A DNA stretch of 63,326 bases from DAITMV01 sp046318595 (GTDB taxonomy: Bacteria > Pseudomonadota > Gammaproteobacteria > Burkholderiales > Burkholderiaceae_B), in contig JBKCTV010000039.1 in the NCBI GenBank assembly GCA_046318595.1, positions 1-63,326 of the forward strand, in the 5' to 3' direction. Below, in pieces: positions 46,601 to 53,963 of the stretch. A program made the position numbers and the translations under genes. The notes under the pieces were generated by a model that did not search any database, was not told the DNA's origin, and worked only from the letters and a program-made list of their open reading frames with translations. Positions within the stretch are counted from its first letter, which is position 1. Every line of letters begins with the position of its first letter.

Positions 46601-47331
46601 AGCCGGTGCAGGACCGTCAATACCGCGACCGCACGGGTAGTTTGAGGGTCGATAAACGTGTCAGTAACCGCTTCATACGGGCCTCAGTGTATGCCAAAAT
46701 CGGCATTCGGCCGGTCTTGGAAGAAGGACAGACGGTCGTCGGCTTGTACACGATGGATGCAGCCGCTGGAGAAATTGATTTTTTGACGGCCGGTTTTCAA
46801 GTTCGTCGTGAAATCGCAAGCACCAACGGTCGAATCAACACCCAGTCATTTTACGAAATCGAATACCCGACCTTCGCCGACTTCCGCCGCTCGGTCGAGG
46901 AAAACTTGTCCGCCTGGGTCGAAGCGAAAAAAAGCAAGGATACCAGCATACCGGAGGAAGAGCGTACCCAAGCCGCCCGACGCCTGGTGATCAATGCCGT
47001 GGAAAAATTCGAGGAGCACATTGCGCGTCTGGGAACATTACCGTCCTTTCAGCTCAATGATACGGTTGCCGAGCGTTTCGAAATTAGAGAAGCCATCGCC
47101 GAACGCATCGAGTTGTTATGGAGCGCAGCCGATCTGGCGCGCCGTGCCGGCCGTTCGACGCAGGCCGAAGCCTTCGATGCTCAGGCAAAGGCACTACTCG
47201 ACGATACCGCGTCCTATCAGGAAACCTCTTTCAGACTGTACGCCCCAGAGGAAAGGCGCACTACCCGGTTTGGTCTCATTTCAGCGACGGGCTCCGCCCA
47301 GGGTGTGCACGCCAAGAGCCGTCTCATGTAG
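43681..47331 (+). CDS. Giant effector-like protein with inactive tyrosine-phosphatase-like domain
   Basis: 1216-aa protein without signal peptide. Residues about 165-320 look like a protein tyrosine phosphatase core: beta-strands with AVLTVRDKKNGRTFEVPFTQ, the P-loop region IISYGGAGRNATLIAY, and the C-terminal helix GRLQHNPRFVRSKAQLIELRRAL that matches the usual RxQR...Q..Y.F...AL. The catalytic CX5R is changed to S258-X5-R264 and no WPD loop is seen, so it is probably catalytically dead. Residues about 420-850 are helical; about 880-1110 are rich in alternating, Gly/Ala-rich strands (AGIDASAGAENFSADG, AELNATAGVYVKGVASAGIS); the tail is helical. It shares the phosphatase-like part with the protein at 53964-56165. 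Size, lack of signal and eukaryotic fold suggest a translocated effector; the secretion route is not known. Confidence 0.72.
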   Translation: MGTPSCFIGPRGASRELTEPLLSDARPESTLPVTDDLDQNETAERRDVDALWARLQHVHQTPTAYAKSAVKINVADGTGTSINAHRITTFTAPKDFISNIQPSERKYTAGKTPRKNDFRHYLLEGVESRRGVFEFITRDAHAGYPSADEHPLGAELRAWFAANNHGDLELNSQYAITAHRKIERTDDYQSAVLTVRDKKNGRTFEVPFTQMAVPFVARLFEAESIKRAHMVFQKHNSLRRLRQTDLVDPDDAQTMIISYGGAGRNATLIAYSHVARLIDEGVIVSQAQLDEQLEYVITQGRLQHNPRFVRSKAQLIELRRALVTRWLAREQQQPNKELLPTSKIPFTGKAPGTAKYGVQRLLHWFGPFQVQRMTRPASKIGGQPLSKSGDQRAKELATAKPHKPPKRVSTTALHTDEKRQQYEADGYTTLLSLALAVVCSKDSEAERLRIVQKLRDIDWPTHLTSVYTAIREGGAINESTIDAKVWQVAMQLASTSRGFEVIEALSPGLPDAQRADFEVLAKSINWLTRQAEGVLQNAFASLKAPTDIAAQAALATLARLAGQPEDAPDVSANAWAITAVKNDLYEKNSPQFAFIQARALKVRKWLARAEKRRFWRPRNPLVKKTPFVSLRSGTQGVERGDIDAHIKDFVGNIQKACDEWVGKLDKEGLSSKERRTKKLIAELRTLLDDTTQPEQAIQKLLASHGRLSLRRLFRLAGLRWQQPNWVEKPGKPLSPLHNYLRKAQAAAYGQNTALKKLTSESIEDTLCGVIDKQGGASRLKLFDGGTVGISLRHFTLAFEKALETVFGLLVRIRVDLQWFKTRQAGFELAMPPYNMEMLLMSADTSLKQAGFGAAVGPDFRVAALTAGIDASAGAENFSADGISFRLPRYRGVKGAEKIMKDQFKRVVGKIFKKSDDDGASLLKDLFHEFPDLTVNTWDFYVEQRQQNTLSAELNATAGVYVKGVASAGISVRHQPVQDRQYRDRTGSLRVDKRVSNRFIRASVYAKIGIRPVLEEGQTVVGLYTMDAAAGEIDFLTAGFQVRREIASTNGRINTQSFYEIEYPTFADFRRSVEENLSAWVEAKKSKDTSIPEEERTQAARRLVINAVEKFEEHIARLGTLPSFQLNDTVAERFEIREAIAERIELLWSAADLARRAGRSTQAEAFDAQAKALLDDTASYQETSFRLYAPEERRTTRFGLISATGSAQGVHAKSRLM

Positions 47332-47434
47332 CCAATCCCGTTAGCCCAAACGTGGCTCTCCCCTATCGTCGTGAAAGTCTTTTCGGCCGCCAAGCCGTAA
47401 AAAGAGTTACGCATCACGATTTAGGAGCAGCTTC

Positions 47435-47746
47435 ATGGCATTGTCCTTAGCCTATTCGAAAGGTAAAACCCCGACCGGTCTGTTGCCAGCCGATTTGGAC
47501 GCATTTAATCCGTTCAATGCGCTGGAAGATTTTTCTTTGTTCTGCGACAGTAAACGTGCTTGTCTGCGTGCGGCGCAGTCGATGCCAATCGGCACGCGGG
47601 TGTTGGTCGGCATCGAAGAAGGTCATGTGTTGGGTTACAACATTGCTGGATTCGGCATGTGGGTTGGATCGGTGTATCCCTTTTTAGTCAGCATGGCCGA
47701 TGGCTCGATCAAACGCTGCAAACCGTCGGAGCTGCGGGCGATTTGA
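47435..47746 (+). CDS. Small hypothetical protein
   Basis: 103-aa protein not recognised. It has no signal peptide or clear motif; the second half (IGTRVLVGIEEGHVLGYNIAG then VYPFLVSMADGSIKRCKPSELR) looks like a small beta-barrel (SH3-like) with a terminal CKPSEL motif that recurs in unrelated barrel proteins. It begins 103 bp after the 1216-aa gene, on the same strand, behind GGAGC, so it could be a companion or chaperone-like partner, but there is no direct evidence. Confidence 0.6.
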   Translation: MALSLAYSKGKTPTGLLPADLDAFNPFNALEDFSLFCDSKRACLRAAQSMPIGTRVLVGIEEGHVLGYNIAGFGMWVGSVYPFLVSMADGSIKRCKPSELRAI

Positions 47747-47779
47747 AAGGTTGGCACCGGAGCACACCGCCGCTTTGCT

Positions 47780-48193
47780 TCATACAAGGGGCAGCCCATT
47801 CGCCAAGCCAAGCCGCGACGCTCGCCTGCTCATGCTCAACCGCATGCCCACCGTTTGAATCAACTCCCCGATCTCGAACGGTTTGATAAGATAATCGTCA
47901 GCGCCCAGGTTCATGCCCTGCCGCATATCCTTGGGATCGCTACGGGCAGTGAGTAGAATGAACGGTACATCGAACAGGGTCGGATGCTGTCGCACCAGCG
48001 CCAGTAATTCGAAACCATCGCGGTTGGGCATCATCACGTCGCACAAAATCAAATCCGGCGTATTGGTTTCGAGCAGGAGCTCGGCCTCGATGCCGTCGGC
48101 GGCAGTCAATGGTGTGTAACCGGAAAAATGCAGAATTTCCGCCAGATTTTCACGAATCGACGGTTCGTCTTCAACGATGAGTATGGACGTCAT
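47780..48193 (-). CDS. Response regulator receiver protein
   Basis: 137-aa receiver protein with D9, phosphoacceptor D52 in ILCDVMMPNRDG, threonine in LLTARSD and lysine in YLIKPFEIGEL. There is no DNA-binding domain, only a short C-terminal extension. The start MTSILIVEDE at 48193 lies within the last 23 bp of the kinase gene, so the pair is translationally coupled; the longer frame to 48376 runs through the kinase. Confidence 0.9.
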   Translation of the reverse strand: MTSILIVEDEPSIRENLAEILHFSGYTPLTAADGIEAELLLETNTPDLILCDVMMPNRDGFELLALVRQHPTLFDVPFILLTARSDPKDMRQGMNLGADDYLIKPFEIGELIQTVGMRLSMSRRASRLGLANGLPLV

Positions 48194-50120
48194 GGGGTTG
48201 ACCTTTTGGAATATTGAACACGATTTTGACGCCATCACGGCCGGTACTGGCTGAAATATCGCCGCCCATCCGATCCACCAGGCGCTTGACAATCGCCAAA
48301 CCCAGCTTGTCGATCGCCGTGTCGATTTGCTCAGACGATTTGCAGAACTCATCGAAAGAGCCTTGCTGCGGCGCATCGTTACTGGCGAAAGTATCTTCCG
48401 CCAATCTCAGGATAACGTGCGTGGCATTTTCACTCAATCCAATTCGAATCTGGCGCTCAAGGCTCGACAAATGAAAAGAGTGTTCCAGCAGTTGTTTGAC
48501 CACCTGAAACAAAGCCACTTCGTCGACATACACGAACGGATTGTCGAGCGCGGACACCACTTTCACGGCGAGCCGCGGCCCTGCGCCATCGCGATGGCCG
48601 GCGGTATCACGTTTGATGATTTCATCGGCGGCGCGCTGCACCAGAGCCGGCATGTCGACCGCACCGATATGCGGCTTGGTCAGGGTCGTTTCGATTTGCA
48701 CATAGGTCAGCGTTTCTTCGACCAGCGTCCGCAACCGGCCGATGGCCTGGTCCATCTGGCCCAGATAACGGTTCAGCGACCCGCGGGTAATAACGCCGGA
48801 GTCCAGGCTGGCGCCAAGCAGCGCCCGGCTCGACACCAAGACCGTCAAGGGCGTCCGCAGTTCGTGCGACAGCATGGTGACAAATTCCGACTTGAGCGTT
48901 GAAAGCCGTTTTTCGGTTTCGAACGCCCGGGCCAAAGCCTCCTCGGCCAGCTTACGCTGCTGAATGTCATGGTGAATCCCGACCACCCGCAGGGCATTGC
49001 CGTACGGGTCTTTCAACAGCTTGCCGCGCGAGCTGACCCACAGCCAGTCGCCATTGCCTTTGCGCAGCCGGTACTCGGCAAAGTAAACCGGCGACCGGCC
49101 TTGTAAATGGTCATTGAGCTGTTGACGGGTGTGGTCGGCATCGTCCGGATGGAGCAGGAGCCGCCACTCCTCCAGATTCTGATAGGCGGCCTTGTTCGTG
49201 TAACCGAGCGATTCGGTCCAGGCCTGGCTGATGTACACCGACCCCGTCGCCAGGTCCATGTCCCACAGCCCCTCTTCGACCGAGTCCATGGCGCGCAAAT
49301 AGCGCTCGTGCATTTCCCTGAGGTGATTACCGACCTGCTCCGACATCGCGGTCGATGCGACAGCCCCAACGGCGACCGGGGCCCGATCACTGGCCGCGCG
49401 AAATTCGAGCCAGCGGGAAATACAAAATAAAATCAAAGCCACGCTAACGAAAAACAAACCCAACGAGCCGGTTAGAAGGTCGATGTCCTGTGGCGCAAGA
49501 ACGCCGTTCTCGCCCGCTGCGTCAAGAATGGGCGCTGGTTGCCAGGCGCCATGAATGCTTTGCAAAGTCAGACTGCAATTTATACCGAAAAGCGTCGTCG
49601 ACACCCACTCGCGCCAAGCGACGCGGCGTTGCGGCTCGGGGGTCAGCAGCACCTCGAAAGCCATCCACGACAATACGAAAGAAATGATGGCCGCAACCAG
49701 CAAAGCGTCATAACGATAAACATGGGAAATGGCACCCATAGCATGCAAACTGAGTGCATGCAAAGACCAGAGGCCGAGTATCGTCAAGGAGGCAACGACC
49801 ATTTGGCGGGTAGGACGGGCAACACCGGGTGTGCGGATTGCTTTAAAACCGGCCAGCGACAGGATAAAAGCAAGGACGGTCAGCTGCAAAAGACTGGATG
49901 ACGACAGCGACCAACCCGTCAGCGAAAAATTACCCAGCAGGTTGCACAATACGAGAAAGAGCAAACCCAAACTTACGCTGATGACTCCGCCCCAAAAGCT
50001 GATGTGGCGCACCAGCTTGACCTCCCAGGAAACCCGACCATATACGCTCAACAGCCCATGAGCAACATAAAACGCCAGCAGTGACAGACAACCAGAAAAA
50101 ACGACGAAAGAAAAGCTCAT
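48171..50120 (-). CDS. Membrane PAS histidine kinase with degenerate ATP-binding domain
   Basis: 649-aa sensor. About seven N-terminal transmembrane segments (residues 1-240; a SLHAMGAI segment recalls MHYT sensors), then a PAS/PAC domain (EEGLWDMDLATGSVYISQAW ... GIHHDIQQRKLAEEALA), and a HisKA domain with phosphoacceptor H419 in MLSHELRTPLTVLV. The ATPase domain is unusual: the N box reads QLLEHSFHL instead of NLLxNAxKF and the DxGxG G1 box is missing, though LGLAIVKRLVDRMGGDI is kept. Kinase activity may be lost or altered. It is coupled to the receiver gene downstream and follows a STAS gene on the same strand. Confidence 0.88.
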   Translation of the reverse strand: MSFSFVVFSGCLSLLAFYVAHGLLSVYGRVSWEVKLVRHISFWGGVISVSLGLLFLVLCNLLGNFSLTGWSLSSSSLLQLTVLAFILSLAGFKAIRTPGVARPTRQMVVASLTILGLWSLHALSLHAMGAISHVYRYDALLVAAIISFVLSWMAFEVLLTPEPQRRVAWREWVSTTLFGINCSLTLQSIHGAWQPAPILDAAGENGVLAPQDIDLLTGSLGLFFVSVALILFCISRWLEFRAASDRAPVAVGAVASTAMSEQVGNHLREMHERYLRAMDSVEEGLWDMDLATGSVYISQAWTESLGYTNKAAYQNLEEWRLLLHPDDADHTRQQLNDHLQGRSPVYFAEYRLRKGNGDWLWVSSRGKLLKDPYGNALRVVGIHHDIQQRKLAEEALARAFETEKRLSTLKSEFVTMLSHELRTPLTVLVSSRALLGASLDSGVITRGSLNRYLGQMDQAIGRLRTLVEETLTYVQIETTLTKPHIGAVDMPALVQRAADEIIKRDTAGHRDGAGPRLAVKVVSALDNPFVYVDEVALFQVVKQLLEHSFHLSSLERQIRIGLSENATHVILRLAEDTFASNDAPQQGSFDEFCKSSEQIDTAIDKLGLAIVKRLVDRMGGDISASTGRDGVKIVFNIPKGQPHDVHTHR

Positions 50121-50236
50121 ACGGCGGCATATTAAGCGCTACAGACTCCATTGTTACCGGTTGCCGCGGACGAGGGAAGACCCTCACCGATTCGGGTGAA
50201 CCCCAATAAACCACAGTTTCAACAAAGTCTTGCTTT

Positions 50237-50581
50237 TCAAGCGATGCAATGGCGCTTTAGCCAGTCCGCCATGCCCAGGGAATGGGCCCGCGCCACGACA
50301 TTAGGATGCGGATTACGCCATTGGATTCGATCGGCGATGTCAGGATCGAGTGTCAGCAAACTCAGAAACTGCATGCCCGGTTCGTCGATTTCTTGGCAGT
50401 CCGACATTTCCAGCACCAGTTTCGGCAGATGCCTGAGCAACGAGGCGACCCGATCGGTCAATGCCGAGCAGTCGACCAAGGTAAGCGATTGCAAAGCCAA
50501 CGGGGAGCGGGGGGGGAATTCTTCGGTAACGAGCATGACGGTCTTTCTCGAGGAGTGCTGAATAGTCACTCTATCGACCAA
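50237..50581 (-). CDS. STAS-domain-like protein without a phosphorylatable site
   Basis: Up to 114 aa. The core LPKLVLEMSDCQEIDEPGMQFL matches the strand-loop-helix of STAS anti-anti-sigma proteins, where the loop normally reads DSSGL. Here it is DEPGM, so no serine can be phosphorylated. The first frame start is TTG 50581; ATG 50536 (MLVTEEF) is a reasonable alternative. It precedes the histidine kinase by 116 bp on the same strand, suggesting a three-gene signalling unit (STAS, kinase, receiver). No sigma or anti-sigma factor is nearby. Confidence 0.62.
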   Translation of the reverse strand: MVDRVTIQHSSRKTVMLVTEEFPPRSPLALQSLTLVDCSALTDRVASLLRHLPKLVLEMSDCQEIDEPGMQFLSLLTLDPDIADRIQWRNPHPNVVARAHSLGMADWLKRHCIA

Positions 50582-50636
50582 TCATGACAAAAGCTAAACA
50601 GCAATAACGGTTAACCTTCAATTTTTAAAGAGCGGA

Positions 50637-51311
50637 TTAGTTCTGCCAGCGCAGCCGCCCCTCCGCCAGGCTGAGCTGCCGCCCGCAACGTCCAGCCAGC
50701 GCCGGATCGTGGGTCACCAGGACGAGCGTCGCCCTGGTTTTCATCTGTAGTTCGAACATCAGATCGATGATCCGCGAGCCGGTCGTGAAATCCAAACTGC
50801 CGGTAGGCTCATCGGCAAAAATAATCGCCGGTTCGGCGACGAACGCCCGCGCCAGGGCCACCCGCTGCTGCTCGCCACCGGACAAGGTCTTTGGTGTGTG
50901 CCGTACCCGGGGGCTCAGCCCCACCTGCTCGATCATCGCCCGGGCACGCGCGTCGGCATGCGGCGCGCCCTGCAGCTCCAAAGGAAGAATGACGTTTTCC
51001 AGCACATTCAAATGCGGGAGCAGGTAGAACGATTGAAAAACAAAACCCACATGCCGAGCCCGATACAACGCGCGGCGCTCTTCGTCCATCGCAAACAAAG
51101 ACTGCCCGGTCAAAAAAACATCGCCATGAGAGGGAACGTCCAGCCCGGCCAAGAGTCCCAGTAAAGTGGACTTACCGGAACCAGAGGCGCCAGTGATCGC
51201 GAGACTGTCGGCCGATTCGACGGCAAAGCTGATGTCGTCCAGAATGCGCAGTGTGTCGCCGGCGTCGGGGACCGTTTTCGACAGGTTTTTGACTTCTATG
51301 GCGTTGGACAT
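50637..51311 (-). CDS. ybbA: ABC transporter ATP-binding protein, YbbA-like
   Basis: 224-aa MacB/LolD-type ATPase: Walker A GASGSGKST, signature LSGGEQQRVALARA, Walker B IIFADEPTGSLD, H-loop LVTHDP. Divergent from tesA, as in ybbA-tesA loci. The large permease partner (YbbP) does not follow; the next gene is the STAS protein. It may use a permease elsewhere. Confidence 0.9.
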   Translation of the reverse strand: MSNAIEVKNLSKTVPDAGDTLRILDDISFAVESADSLAITGASGSGKSTLLGLLAGLDVPSHGDVFLTGQSLFAMDEERRALYRARHVGFVFQSFYLLPHLNVLENVILPLELQGAPHADARARAMIEQVGLSPRVRHTPKTLSGGEQQRVALARAFVAEPAIIFADEPTGSLDFTTGSRIIDLMFELQMKTRATLVLVTHDPALAGRCGRQLSLAEGRLRWQN

Positions 51312-51335
51312 AATACGATGACAAAGGAATGAGGA

Positions 51336-52001
51336 TTGAACGATAGCATTTTGCGCCGCCGCTCAGGTTCGGCCCCGAAAAATTTTCTAACCAGGATTCT
51401 GGCGCTGGGTTTAATGATCTGTTCTTTGCCAGCCGGCGCAGCGGCGCCGGTCGCGTGCAAAATTCTGATACTCGGCGACAGCCTGTCGGCCGGTTATGGA
51501 CTGACGCGCGGTGCGGGCTGGGTCGATTTGCTGCGCCAGCGTCTAGGACAGCAATCGCAGGATTGCCTGATCGTCAACGCGTCGATCAGTGGAGAAACGA
51601 CGATCGGCGGCCGCAACCGGCTGCCCGCCTTGCTGGCCGCTCACAGCCCCTCCCTGCTGATACTGCAGCTAGGGGCCAACGACGGTTTGCGCGGCTTGCC
51701 GGTAAAAAACATGGAAGACAACCTCATCGCCATGGTGCAAGCGGCCCAGCGAACCCGAGCCCGCACGCTGCTGATCGGTATCCGCATGCCGCCAAACTAT
51801 GGCGTGGCTTATACCACGGCCTTTGCAAACAGCTTCCAGACGGTGGCTGCAAGAACCCGTATCCCGCTGGTACCGTTTTTCTTCGAAGGCATCGCTGGCC
51901 AGGCCAGTGCTTTCCAGGCGGACGGCATCCACCCGAACGAGCAGGCGCAGCAGCGTCTGCTCGACAATGTCTGGCCAGAGATTGCCCGGCAACTGAAATA
52001 A
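51336..52001 (+). CDS. tesA: Periplasmic SGNH esterase/lysophospholipase (TesA-type)
   Basis: 221-aa GDSL/SGNH hydrolase with a signal peptide (hydrophobic ILALGLMICSLPAGAAA). Catalytic blocks: serine in ILGDSLSAGYG, block III GANDGLRGLP, and Asp/His in ADGIHPNEQ. The start is uncertain: TTG 51336 gives a complete signal peptide; ATG 51414 would remove its basic part. It is divergent from ybbA and convergent with ppiD (5-bp gap). Confidence 0.9.
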   Translation: MNDSILRRRSGSAPKNFLTRILALGLMICSLPAGAAAPVACKILILGDSLSAGYGLTRGAGWVDLLRQRLGQQSQDCLIVNASISGETTIGGRNRLPALLAAHSPSLLILQLGANDGLRGLPVKNMEDNLIAMVQAAQRTRARTLLIGIRMPPNYGVAYTTAFANSFQTVAARTRIPLVPFFFEGIAGQASAFQADGIHPNEQAQQRLLDNVWPEIARQLK

Positions 52002-52006
52002 ACCGC

Positions 52007-53923
52007 TCAGCTTTTTTCGGTGACGGCGACCGGTTTTTTGATCTCGACCTTGGCGCGTTTTTTCAGAACTTCCAAGGCGGCCTGAGCCGTTTCCTGAGCC
52101 ATGAACTGTTGCCAGCGCTGCACGGCGGCTTCTCGCAAGGCTTTAATGTCCGCTGCCGGTTCGCCGGCCGGGATGCGTTCGCTCTGGACTTTGATGAGCG
52201 TTATGCCGGCCAAACCCTGATCGACCGAGCGATACGCGGGCAGTTTTTTGGCATCCGCGCCAAATATGGCAGCCAACTCCACTGAGCTCATGCTTTCGGG
52301 CTTGAGCCGCGAAACGGTTTTTTGCTCGGTGAAACCGACGTCCAGCCCAGCGCGCGCCTTTTCCAACAAAGTCTCGGCTTGTTTTTTGACCAATACCTGC
52401 GCAGATTCGCGGATCAAAATGTCTTTGATGGCAGATCGGGCTTCGACCAGCGGTTTGATCGCCGCCGGATGATAAGCCGTCACACGGCCAGCGACCAGCA
52501 TCTGCCCGACCGTCATGGCTTTGGTGTTATGCCGCTTTTTCAAAACGTCATCGGCAAACAAAGCATTCAAAAAGGCGGCATTGGCCAACGGACTATCCGC
52601 TGCCGCACCCGGCAAAGCCTGGCGTTGCACGCCCTGCGCGGTGATCGACGTCAGGCCGTATTTGTCTTTAACGGGCTGCAAACTGTCGGGCTGGTCATAC
52701 ACCAGATCGTTGAAGTTCTCTGCGGCAGCGGTGAAGGCTTTTTGCGCTTTTTGTTTGCGGATTTCGGCATCCACTTGCGACCGCACGGCCTCGAGTGGCT
52801 GCGTTTTTTCTGGCTGAATATCGAGTAGCTGCAAAACATGGAAACCGAAATCGCTCTGCACGAGGGCGCTGATCTCGTCTTTTTGGAGCGCGAAAGCCGC
52901 ATCCTCGAAAGGTTTTACCATCGTGCCGCGCGCGAAACTACCGAGGTCGCCGCCATTCGCAGCCGAACCTGGATCCTGCGATTCGGCCTTGGCGATGGCC
53001 GCGAAGTCGTTCGGACTGGCTTTTACTTTCGCCAACAGGGCTTCAGCGCGCGCCTTGACCTTGGCCAGATCGGCAGGTTTGGTGTTTTTGTCGGCGGTCA
53101 GCAGAATATGCCTTACCCGGCGCTGCTCGGGCTGCCGGAACGTCGCCAGATTTTGCTCGTAATACGATTTGGCTTCTGCATCGGCAACAGTTTGCTTGGC
53201 GGCCATGGCGTCGGGGCTCAGCACAACATACTCTATGTCGGCATGCTCGACCGTTTTAAAGGCATCCTGATGCGTTTGGTAATACTTTTCGAACTGCGCA
53301 TCGGTCAGGCTGACTTTGGAAAAGTAATCTTCCAGCTTCAAACGCATCAAACCGACCGTACGCTCGCTTTCGTTGAGCTTGACAAGCTGAGCCTGTACGA
53401 CTTTTGGTAGGAACTCGCTATTGCCCAGCGGATTGCTCACCTGGGCACGCGCCAGGTCCGACCGCAGCCGGGCCTCGAAGCTCTCAGGCGTCATACCTTG
53501 CGCGCTCAGCAAGCTCACATACCGTTCCTGGCTGAACTTGCCGTCCACCTGCACCGCCGGAATCGACATGATGAGTTCGCGCAAATTATCGTCGGTAGCG
53601 GTCAGATGCAGTTTATCCACGGCCCACTCGACGGCGCGCTCGGTGATCAAATTGTCGAGCAGGGTTTTGTTGGCGCGAGGGTTATCCAGAATGGTCGGGT
53701 CGAAACTCGACCCCATCACCTGCTGCATCCGTTCCAGTTGCTGCCGCTTGGCCGCATCGAATTCCGCTTGCTTGATGCTCCGGTCGCCCACCGTTGCTAT
53801 CACGTCATCGCCGTCCCGAAAACGGCTGTACCCTTCCAGGCCGAACAGCACGAACGACGGCAGGATCAAAAGCAATAGCAACACTTGCATCAGCTTTTGG
53901 TGAGAACGGAAGAATTCGAACAT
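52007..53923 (-). CDS. ppiD: Periplasmic folding chaperone / peptidyl-prolyl isomerase PpiD
   Basis: 638-aa protein anchored by one N-terminal transmembrane helix (LMQVLLLLLILPSFVLFG), with a SurA-N-like chaperone domain and a parvulin-like domain at about 265-365 (RRVRHILLTADKNTKPADL ... FGFHVLQLLDI). It assists outer-membrane and secreted protein folding at the SecYEG exit. In many relatives it lies near lon-hupB and the tRNA-Val/Asp pair; here it lies about 40 kb away inside the repeat-bounded segment. Confidence 0.95.
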   Translation of the reverse strand: MFEFFRSHQKLMQVLLLLLILPSFVLFGLEGYSRFRDGDDVIATVGDRSIKQAEFDAAKRQQLERMQQVMGSSFDPTILDNPRANKTLLDNLITERAVEWAVDKLHLTATDDNLRELIMSIPAVQVDGKFSQERYVSLLSAQGMTPESFEARLRSDLARAQVSNPLGNSEFLPKVVQAQLVKLNESERTVGLMRLKLEDYFSKVSLTDAQFEKYYQTHQDAFKTVEHADIEYVVLSPDAMAAKQTVADAEAKSYYEQNLATFRQPEQRRVRHILLTADKNTKPADLAKVKARAEALLAKVKASPNDFAAIAKAESQDPGSAANGGDLGSFARGTMVKPFEDAAFALQKDEISALVQSDFGFHVLQLLDIQPEKTQPLEAVRSQVDAEIRKQKAQKAFTAAAENFNDLVYDQPDSLQPVKDKYGLTSITAQGVQRQALPGAAADSPLANAAFLNALFADDVLKKRHNTKAMTVGQMLVAGRVTAYHPAAIKPLVEARSAIKDILIRESAQVLVKKQAETLLEKARAGLDVGFTEQKTVSRLKPESMSSVELAAIFGADAKKLPAYRSVDQGLAGITLIKVQSERIPAGEPAADIKALREAAVQRWQQFMAQETAQAALEVLKKRAKVEIKKPVAVTEKS

Positions 53924-53963
53924 GAGAGCTGCCTACGATTAAAGTATCGCGAATGATAGCAAA

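Noticed and set aside
43681..47331. AvrE/DspE family type III effector
   Set aside because: Size and a glycine/alanine-rich strand region recall AvrE, but no specific motif could be confirmed by eye, so the family is not assigned.
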